Source: Allolobophora icterica (taxonomy: Eukaryota; Annelida; Clitellata; Crassiclitellata; Lumbricidae). From it: a stretch of DNA of 64,000 nt. The notes under the pieces were generated by a model that was not told the DNA's origin, did not search any database, and saw only the letters and a program-made list of their open reading frames with translations. Position 1 is the stretch's first letter, and every line of letters starts with the position of its first letter. The position numbers and the translations under genes were made by a program. Where the stretch lies: NCBI GenBank assembly GCA_963556255.1, contig OY744616.1:13733272-13797271 (forward strand), given 5' to 3'. Below are positions 37,256-48,100 of the stretch, piece after piece.

Positions 37256-39116
37256 CACTGGGGTTTTGGCAGCAGAGTTGTAGTCGAAAGTGTAGAGACC
37301 TATACTGTCCCAAATCCCAATCCCAAGCAAGTAGTTTGAACACGTTCGGACTTTCCCTGCCTTAATGTGCGTTATGATAATGTCGCTATAGAAGTCATTG
37401 GATTAGATTAGATTAGTTCAACTTGTTCAAGTGCCTAAAATACTCAGAAATCTCGACTGCACACTAATCCTAAAACTACATGTAGCCTACTTGAACTGGT
37501 AAGTGAAATTTAAAATAGGCCCTATTAGCATAAAATCGTGTGTTGTTGGCGGACTATTATAAGGTCTAAGAAAAATTCCATAGGCCCTATTACGCACTGC
37601 ACACTGCAGACAAGTCAACTGCACACTCGACAATTTCGATTGCACATTTAACGTCGTAAAACACTATTTTAGTCCCTGATTAGTTCGACAAACACGTACG
37701 TCTTAATTACCATATTAAGAAGATTGTCTCCTGCCCTCAGATATTCACCATTGACATCTTTATACTGACCACAGACACAGTTATAATAAAATCGTTATAT
37801 GGGCCTATTATATTATCCGTATTGTACCAGTAACCACATGTCGATTGGTTTAGGCCAGGAACAGCTTTAGGTATAGGCGCGGAGCAGACAGTTGCCTGGA
37901 GCGCCACAATTTAGGTAGGCCTAACAACATATGTGTGTTTTATTTCATGATCTGCAATCATATTTAATGATTGTTTTGAATTAATAATTTTTTTAGTAGC
38001 AATCTGGCCATGATCTAGGCCTATTTACTCACTAGCAAAATTCAAATACATATGCTATTGCTGCGTACTTTCCTAAGCCTATTTTAATTAGGTGAGGTCG
38101 ATGAGGCCCTCAAAATGTATAGGCCCTACTTAAGCCTACAGCGTCATTGAGGTTAAGGCCGGTCCTGGTTTAGGCGACTTGATTGGAAGCATAGGCCTAT
38201 ATATTTAATCCTCTCACGCCCTTCTGTCTGTCTGTCTTTCTTACAGGCTGTTTCTACTCATCAAAGCGACAACTATAGGGCCTATCTCATTGTTATAATT
38301 TCTCTTAGGCCAAGTTACAAGCCTTGTCTTCATTGCTAGCTTTTCAGGTTCTGTCTGTTTCCTGTTCTGTTTCTTTTAATTTGGATTTAATGATGTTCAA
38401 CAGCACAGCTTTTGTATATCTCCACGATTCCCAGTAAGCTTAGGCCTACTTCGAAGTGCAAAGCCAGATGATAATGGTCTGGCGCGGCATTCAGCATCGC
38501 TTTCCAGATTTCATAATGTTAACTTACTTAGCCTTAGGGGCCTACTTGTCATATAACTTGTGATTTGTAATGTAGACTAATTACTTATATTTTTCACTTC
38601 AGTAGCTCGAAAAATGATTTTCGTGTGAAGAATTTCTGTAGAGACGTGTAAACAAGTAATTACCTCTCTTTCATAGGGTCTATACTTATTTGAGTAATTC
38701 TGTTACTTTACGAACACAATTAAACGACTTCGCTAGACCTATAGTTTATTGGCCATTTCTCATCTAAAATGCAAAGGTTCCGTATTGTGAAGTGTGAATA
38801 AAGCACAACCAGGATTGTTGACGTCGACCTTAGCTCGATCTGCTTTATCCTGACTTATCTGTCCGTAATATGAACCCATGTTGAATGTGTTAGATTACTT
38901 AAGAGCTTATTGAAAACGGACTCTGTCAAACTTCTCAAGGAATTCCTTAGCCAACGCGGAGGTAAACTGAGCAAATGTATACGCAGACAGGTCTTGACAG
39001 GTCATCATAGTTTCGGTTTACGCGTTATACAAATCTGCAGGTGTTATGATCAACGCAAATGGTTAACATACAAGTAGCATTCATTGTAATACATCGAAGG
39101 TTAAATTGGTGTAGCT

Positions 39117-42100
39117 ATGGCTTCCGGATCTGCATCACGAACTGTGTAAGTATAGGTCCTATAGGCCTAGTGGTCTTAATGCCTATCACATAATAAACAC
39201 ATGGTTGTAGTCATAAGACAGTAACAGGCTAATGAGTAATGATAGACCTACAAAGATTTAACAGTTTCAGTGGTGAAGATTTCAAAAGGGGACAAAAATT
39301 AGGCGGTCTTACTCGTCTGTGATTCTGGACCAGTTTAAAATTCTGCAATTAACGTAATCGAAAGGGCAATTTATGAAGGTCAAGACGAAACGTTGTCTTT
39401 CGGGCTGGGCCAAACCTATATGGTGTGCATTTAATTGTAACCTATATGCCGGCGACATCATAATAATGCTATCTGCCTCAGCGTGTATAGGCCTACTTGA
39501 AGAAATGATTGCCATACACTTGCTAAGAAAATTGCAGAAATTGATTGAAGACTAGGCCTATATTTAATGCCACAAATCTGATTCATCATTGAAGAAACAA
39601 TGTTGTAATCTGGTTAAAGGTCAGAATCTATTAAATGAGTCAAGGAATTAAAATATCTTGGATTATACTTTTTCACGTCTTTAAAAATTTAAAATTCTGT
39701 CTGTTGCAATTAAACGTTTTTATACTTAAGCTATGCCTAACTCCATATTTTTTTATTTTTATGTGGGCTTGTCTACTATGTCATTCTGGACCTATTTTCA
39801 TACGTTTTGCATTGAACAATTTATTAGTAGGCCTAGGCCTAACTTCTATTGCACCGGTGTGCAACGCACAAGCCATCAATAGTGCTTAAAACGCATATTG
39901 GGGGCGAATTATAGATAGCTGTGGCTTTTCAATTACTGTAGCCTACACGTACGCGAGTCTATAAGCCATTCAATTTCGAAAGCGCTACAAAATATTCTCG
40001 AATCCTTGCAAATAAATCAGTCTAATTTAATTAGATTTAGGCCTACTCATACATGTTTTCTGTGCTTGTAGACCGAAATTTATTCACCATATATCTGCAA
40101 CAGAAGCGGATCAGCTATTGCTAACGAAGGGCTTCGATGGCAGTTTTCTGGTGAGAACAAGCACCAACGACCCTAACGTATACACTCTCTCCTACAGGTC
40201 AGCAAATTGCTTCATGCATACGAAGATTTCACACATATATAGGCCTAGTCTGTTTGTCTTACCGGTTTCTACGTGGATCTAGGGCAGGAAAATGAATAAT
40301 TTTTATCTCCATTGACCTCTGCTTTGGCTTGTTTGCCATGTTTTGCCAGTTCTATGATGTTTAAAGTTAAAGATATTTCATGTGTGTGCTCACAGCTATT
40401 CTTGGGTACTTGTAAATTGTTTCAGGGTATCCAGTCAATTAATGACCAACCGTTACTTTAGTGAAAACAGCAATAACTCTTTCAAAGCTACGGAACTCGC
40501 TTACATTTAGCTTTTTTGTTGACAGTGTTCAATGTTAATTGTGGAAAAATAGTTGCATAATTATTGCTGATTTTTTTAGTTAAACTTTTTAGTTAGCAAC
40601 AAATTTTTTTAGTTACACTATGGTTTTAACTAAACTATTTTTTAAAGTTAAACTTCATCCTTAACTAAACTTTTTTAGTTAAACTAAAAGTTAGCAACTT
40701 TTTAGTTAACTATTGCCCATAGCTGGTAAGGGGAGGGGAAGGGGAACGGAGGGGAGCAAAAATAGGTATGGGGAAGGGAGGGATGACCTATGCACCCAGA
40801 GACAAAACCAAAAGTCGGCGCCTATGGCCAAGGCTAAGAGATGAAGTCGCTAACACTTCATTCTATGGCAAGCCTCTCAAGTCTAGCTTAAGGGACCAGG
40901 GGCGTAACTTTTGGTCTAAAAAGTGGGGGTACCAATTTCTCACATGCCCGAAGCAAGGCGGAGACTTCTCTGGGAAGGCGTAATAATAAAATATTGATTG
41001 GCATTGTTCAAAAAGTAGGAGGTACGGTACCCCCAGTCCAAAAAGTGGGGGTACGGTTACCCCTCGTACCCCCAAAAAATTACGCCTATGCTCCAATTCT
41101 TCGTCTTCTGTTTGTACCTCTTCTAATAGTCCCATTTCACCTTTCTAACTGCATTCTTTGCGAAACTTAGTGAACCAGCTCTCACTGGAACGTCATCTTA
41201 TCATTTTTCTTCTTAGAAAGCTGAATAAAGTTATTCACATAAAGTTCGAAACTACAGCAGAAGGCTTCACTGCTAAAAATCTGCCAGACATATATCCTAC
41301 GATTGAAGCATTGGTCACAGAAGTTCAGACAATTATGCCAGGACTGGATTATCCACTCTGGCCATCCGATCCGGCTCCTGAGGGACTCCTACCGAGGTAA
41401 ACTGTGATTATAGGCCTACTGTATATTTGTGGGCCTATAAAAGACCGACAAGATGCAGTCTTGTTGTCCTCGAGACCATGCAAGGTCTTGGTCTCGAGTG
41501 CACTCGAGTTCGTTTTTAAAAGTCTTGGTCTTGGTCTTGGTCTTGAGGTTCAAGGTCTTGGTCTTGGTCTTGAGGTTCAAAGTCTTGGTCTTGGTTTTGC
41601 AAGACCAAGACCAAGACTTTTGACAATATGAACAGTCATTTAACAAAACGCAAGAATTTTAAAAATGTATCCAATAATTACTAATACAATTGCTTTAGTA
41701 TTTACACGGTGTGAATGAGGCTTTACTGTTGTTTTGGACATTTATTTTGACTTCCGGTTATTTACCATGGAATGATTTCAAAACCGACTCACAATTTGTA
41801 CATTTACATCCGGTAGGCCTACTTGAAAAGCGTGGTGAATGAGGCTTTACTGTTGTTTTGAACCTCAACCTGTGTGCTAGTGATTTCAGCACTGCAGAAC
41901 GTATTTTTCACATGGCAGAATTTTTATGAGGCCCACAGGTCACGTCTTGGTCAGAAAATTCTGAGCGAATTGGTTTTTATAAAATGCAACTGGCATTTGG
42001 AATAACATTTCGCATGAAGGATTTCTGTAAATACGAATTCGGAATTCTCTGTAGTCTGCATTTGGAGTTGTTTTGTTTGAATAAAATAAAAGATTCATGT

Positions 42101-45100
42101 TTTAATTAAAATAGCGAGTAGTCCGACTTCACAATTTGTTTAGTAAGGAATAGAAGTCTGGACATGGTTGTGCTTTTTGGGTATTATTCTCGGTTTTGGT
42201 CTTGAGTTTCAAAGTCTTGGTCTTGGTCTTGAGGTTCAAAGTCTTGGTCTTGGTCTTGAGGTTCAAAGTCTTGGTCTTGGTCTTGAGGTTCAATTCTTGG
42301 CCTTGGTCTTGAGGTTCAAAGTCTTGGTCTTGGTCTTGAGGTTCGAAGTCTTGGTCTTGGTCTTGAGGTTTAAGGTCTTGACAACAAGACTGACAAGATG
42401 CGCGCGTGTGTGTAGACTGTATCCTAAGGTTCGAGTCCCGTTAACTCACGTACAACTGAAGTAAACATTCGTTTATTCGTTATGCTGTTCGTGCGCACTC
42501 TTTGATCTACAGGGCCGGATTAACATTTTGTAGGCCTGGTTCCAAAATTGTATAGTAGGGGGCCATCCATGTATTACGTTCGCAATAGGGGAGGAGCGAT
42601 CGAATTTAGGCGATTTTGCGCACGGGTGCGTATGGCGAGGGGGAGGGGTCTCGACAAAATGTGTACGTAGGCAAAATAAATTTCTAGTATTATTATGACG
42701 TCTACTGACTACATTCCTGCTTTATCAATTTTATGCAGTAGGCCTATTAAGACGAGAACGTATCTTCTATTGCAAGTCATACCAAACATTACAGAACATA
42801 GACTAGGCTATACTCTAACCAATAATTTATGATCTCTATATATTGTCTTCATAATCTCTTCCACAGTCAGTCAGAATTCCAACCGCATACTGCTTCGATA
42901 ACCTACACGACCGTTTCATATAAACCGTCTTCTGACAATTTTCTTCGTATCTATACTCTCTTCCGATTGATTCGTGTAGATTCGTGTTTGCCAACTGTTC
43001 ACTTCAGAATATTCTGCTCTGGTCTCCGTATTCCTGCTATATCCAAAATTCATCCTATCTGTAGATAGGCCTACTTTGCTCAGCACATCTTTTGGGCAAA
43101 TGATATTAAGCTTCAGCTTACTGGCATCTGCCTGCTTTGGCCCTATATCCTTTGATTACATGTTTCGTCCATAATTTTATGTTGGCTATATATCTCTCCA
43201 GCTATGGTCTTAGCTGTAGCCGTAGGCTAGTCGTGTTGCCTCCTGCATTGGTCTCCTTCGATCGATCGCCTATAGTTCTAGATTTCTTCCACCATTGGCT
43301 AATTCTTACGTCTGAATTTCTGAGTCACCTTCCCTGATCTGAGTCTACTTGGACATAATAATTATCCTCCAATGTCTCCCTAAAATATTTCAAGCTAATT
43401 CTATTCGGCTGTTCTGCTTATGTAGGCCCTGTTGCTTATAGATTGCAATTATCATTATTCTAATTTTCAGCTTTTATCATAACTTTTTCGTCCTTTCATC
43501 TTATAATAGCCATTCCTCCACTTTCAATAAATTTACTCATGTTATAAATCCGTCAGATAGCATTTATTTAATACACTCGGCACTCGGCAGAATTCCAAAG
43601 CACGCGTTGCTTTACACTTTGCAGAATGCTCGAAGTCTGATCAATTAGTTGACCTGAATTTAATTTCAGACTGTTCTTTGGTCGACTTACTTCGAAGCAT
43701 GCAGAAAAACTTCTGTTGGATCCTGACACTCAGCCTGACAGAAATGTCCTCATCCGCAGTTCGACTACTTTAATGGACCAAATTGTTTTAAGCGTTCGTT
43801 TACCAACTGGTGAAGTCATTCACATCCTCACTCATCGACAGGTAAATCTGCAAGTGCGGTTCGGAGCCATTTTTGATTTTTTAAACAGTTTCAACTCACC
43901 CCGTTGGAATAATTTTAAGCCTTATCAATTACATGCGACTGAGAAACCCCCACCCTATCCTTCCTCCATGAACGAATTTAGTATGCTTTAGGTCACTTGA
44001 AGATAACAAAGAATTAAGGCTATGTTTACAGTCTCGCATCGTTTACGCATTTAAACGTATACGGTACCTCTGTTTTGTGACAGAGGTGGTCGGTCTCCAC
44101 TACTTTTTAAGTTGGTGGTGACAGCACAGTAGGCCCTATAAATAATTATTTATAGGCTACTGTGGTGACAGTCACTACCACGTTTTGGCCCTGTGTTGTT
44201 TGGAAACTTCTAACGTGTCGCTGGATGTCAATAGTCATTCACGAATGACTGGTGTTCAGATATACAGTGGTATATCGTCAACATATTAACATTCGTGAGA
44301 CTGTAACCTTGTGCTGTCAGCTCGTGGAGCTCTAGCGATCGTCCATGACGATTCTCTTGGCAAGTTAACAGGGGTGGTTTGCCATTGCCTTCCCCTGGTG
44401 TTGCCTGCCGTGCCCGTTCGTTCCCCTTCCTAGGAAGGATACTAACGGTCCGCACCACGAGAAGGTGGGCACGGAGGACTTTGGTTCACCAGCCCAGGTC
44501 GGATCCGAGTCTACGCTCATCAGAGACGTCGGTCAGGTCGCCTCCCCGTTTTACTCTGTATTAGAGTGACTGGTGAACCTTTGCGGACCACCAATGTCAC
44601 AAAACAGAGGTATACGTTCAAATGCGTAAACGATGTAATCATGCACAGCGTCGCTTTGTATGTTTAGGGCGACAGATTTCTCATGAAGGGCATAGGACAT
44701 GAAATATCGTTCGACAGCTTTAAACAGTTACTGGATTTTTACATGGGAGGACGTACCGCCCTCGAACAAGACGATGGAACGATTATACATTTGATAAAGG
44801 TATTAGGTCATTTTCAAACTTAGCGAATGTAAAATGTAAATTAATATAAACGTAGGCCTACTCGTTTTTCTATAGCGATGCATGGTTGGCCTCGACTCTC
44901 TACATTTCTCAGTGAATTGATGGCTGAAATAAGTGCTTTTTTTCAGCCGGAACCGAAAATTTGCGGAATTCAGAGGGATCATTCTAGAGTCGTGGTGCAG
45001 TGTGGGATATGGCTCGGTTGGAGAACTTGATTTAAGTAGTGAGCGGGGGTCGACCGGTCGAGAAAGACTGAGATAGGAGGATGAGCGGGTACAGCGGCTT

Positions 45101-48100
45101 GGCTGGATGGTGAAGAGCTCGTGAAGATATTTGGGCTCGGAGTATTGTAGGAAGTTGTAAGTTAGTAATAGGACTAAGAAGTGAATTCGCTCCGGGATTT
45201 TTAGCCAGTGGAGTGATTTGAGGTTGGGAGCGATATGATGATTCTTGGACCTTCTTGTGACAGCTCTGGCTTGTGAGTTTTGGATGAGTTGCAGACGCTT
45301 AAGTTGGGTGGATGGTTGAGAAAGAGGGAATTGCAGTAATCGAGCTTTGAGTTGAAAATGGAGGTATCAGTGGTGGAGGCAGTTTGAAGTTGAACATGGG
45401 ACGGAGACGGCGGAGGTTATGAATGTGCATGAAGCAGGAGCGCGAGAGGTTGGAGATGTGTTCAGAGGAGGAGGGATGTGGATCAAAAGTAATACCAAGA
45501 TTGCGAACAGAGGAGTTGGTGATGAAGGTGAGAGATGAAGAGTTACAGTCAATAGGTGTATAGATGGGTCAGAGATTTTCTTGATTTGCTCAGGAAGGCC
45601 TAGGATGGTCAATTTTATTTTAGAGGGTTAGAGGTTGGATGCTATCCTTTCATAGAGCATTGAGTAATTGTTCAATGGCGGTGGAGAAAAGCTTGGAGAG
45701 AAGGTCATGTAGAGTTGACTTTCATTCGCATAAGGATGGAGGTCAAAAGGGGAGGACTTTATGAGATGGCTTAGTGGTATGGTATACAGGATAAAAAGAA
45801 GTGGACCCAGGACGGAGCCTTGAAGGACACCGTTAGAGAGGAGAATTAAGGGATTGCGAGCAGAGCTGGAGGCTTTAACAGAGAAGGATCGGAAAGAGGG
45901 TAGGATTGGAACTAGAGTAGAGCAATGCAGTGACGCCGAAACAGGAAAATAGTCGACGAAGTAGGAGGCCGTGTTCAATGGTGTCGAATGCGACGGAGTC
46001 TGCGGAGATATCAAGGAGACAGAGGCAGGAGACTGATAATGGCTGATGGCAGAGACCGGTTTATTGTACAGAGAGGCAGTGAGACATTTTGCGCAGTGGT
46101 GTTGAGTGAAGCCAGATTGGTGAGGGTTGAGGACTGAATTAGAAGAGAGTTCGTCATTTAGCTGTGCAGTTTTTTTTATTAATTTTTTTCCAGTTAACTT
46201 AGACAGAAAGGAAAGATTGAAAATGGGACAGTAGTTTGATAGGTTTTCTTGTCAAGAATTGCTATTTTGAATAGGGTAATGACGAGAAAGTACTTAAAGG
46301 TCACGGAGAGAGACAGAGTCAATAGAGAGTGAGAGATTAATAATTTTAATGATTACGGGAACCCTCACGCATGGAGTTGAATGGAACGCTCTGACCAATG
46401 TAACTCACTGGGCCAACACAGGGTCACGAATTGGTCATACAATTGCTAGCACTCACGTTTGGCACACCGTAGGCCTACGTTAAAGCTACAGAATACAATC
46501 TTAATGCAGTTAGACAACTAGAAAAATCAACTTATTTTGTGGGAAACTAAAGTTACTAGATTGAAGTAATCCTCGTTTTTATTTCAGTCAGCTTGTATGC
46601 ATAAGCATAAACTCTAAAAACTCAGAGTTTTAAGCAGTCAAAATTTCTAGTTTAAAAATCACACTTTCTCATTCTGAAGTTAAAGGTCATATATGTATAC
46701 ATGCATGTTGAAGCCGATGATTTGTCCATGGAACAAGAGTCCCTGTGGTGCGACAGAAGAAACGGCAGCGTTCGCTTCAAAACCAGCCATTAAGAGCCGC
46801 CATAATATTACTGAAGAATTTCTGGAGGTTAGACTAAATTCTGTTTCTCTTTAGGAGAAATTGTTAGGCTGCCATTTTGCCTATTCGTAGTTTGATACAT
46901 GGTTGCTGATGTACGTAGCCCGCCTATTATTTGTTTCAAATTTCACATAGGCCTATATTTCGTAATTCACAAAATAGTCGAAAGAATTGTCAATACAAAA
47001 TTTCTCTTATCACTCGATCATTAGAATGTAAGGCGACATAGGCATGTGCAGGAATAGGTAGAGCTGGTTTAGGACTAAATATAGCTATATAAATTTGCAA
47101 ATCGACTTAATTAACAGTGGTTGGTAAACAAGGAACTATATAATATGCTACCTGTGAAGACGCTTTGGAAGTACTGTCATCGTAGGCCTACTGCAATCAA
47201 AGGAATGGCTTAATTACCACAGAATCGTTTCGAACATGTCTCATAGGTTACAAGATAATTCATACGTTGACCAGTCAACTCATCTTTCGTTTGGTAATGT
47301 AATGTAACAAGACACTATAAATAGGCCTATAGCACCTCCAGAGACGCTGCTTGGATGGCTCGATCGTATTGCACTGAATTGAATGGCTTCCCGCTGAACA
47401 GTTTCGATCTTAACAAGTGCGACTTAAACTTTAGTAGCCAGAAAATGAATAGGCCTATTGAGCTGATTCAATTGAAGCAGTACGATGTATTTTAAGGAAA
47501 ATTGTTCCAAGGGAACGGCCATAAGAAATCCCGGTAAGCTAATTGCATTGCTCGGTGTGCGAAAGTGAGGAACCGGCAAATCTTCGTCGGCTGGAGAGCG
47601 CATATATCGATCGGCAAACAGACTAAAACACGGAGCTCTTTGATGTATGCCGGCACGGTGCTCACCCATCGAAGCTCACAACGTAGGCCTATTGTCATTT
47701 AATGCATTCACTAATGAGATGCTTTTACTCTGCATGCTAGCTGCATGTATCCCGATCAAACCAGAACGGTATTGCATGGGTTCGTGAAGTTTTTTAGTTG
47801 TTGGTCATTGACGATCGGCATGTTATGTGATGTCCGTTTAGGTTCGTCCATAAAGGACGTCCGCAACGAGAAGGAGGGTGGAGGTCATCCTAATGTGGAC
47901 AGCCAGGGGCGTAACTTTGGTATGAAAAAGTAGGGGTACCAATTTCGTGCATACACGAAGCAAGGCGGAGACTGCGATCTCTGGGAAGGCTCAATAATAA
48001 AATATTGATTGGCATTGTTAAAAAGTGGAGGTACGGTACGTGCCCCAGTCAAAAAGTGGCGAGGACGGATACCCCTCGTACCCACCACAATTAAATTAGG

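Larger units (their letters stand above)
24454..39116 (+). other. Gene-free stretch: probable LARP4 3' UTR, then intergenic DNA
   Basis: No family-recognisable exon was found on either strand. Open frames are short, up to about 150 codons, and the larger ones overlap repeats. The plus strand is T-rich. Early AATAAA signals lie at 28253-28258, 29884-29889 and 31003-31008; any could end a long LARP4 3' UTR, but none can be chosen by sequence alone. Inside are TA/TG microsatellites (26035-26060, 26155-26175, 26462-26502), degenerate TTGACT repeats (25745-25960), a ~25-bp degenerate repeat GTATAAGGAATTTATAATTA (26960-27100), and the minisatellite and transposons listed separately. A non-coding RNA cannot be excluded. 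Confidence 0.6.

Noticed and set aside
36875..37330. 151-codon minus-strand open frame
   Set aside because: It spans the MITE at 36932-37255 and its flanks. The peptide is made of repeated PPTFWT-like pieces from the MITE's repeated blocks, with no family match.
41404..42464. Frames rich in LGLGLEV or KTKTLNL repeats (also at 48742-49943)
   Set aside because: They are translations of the GTCTTG arrays of the transposon, open in several frames by repetition.
42829..43337. Plus-strand frames in a C/T-rich stretch of the SH2-gene intron
   Set aside because: They match no family and cannot join the flanking SH2 exons in phase.
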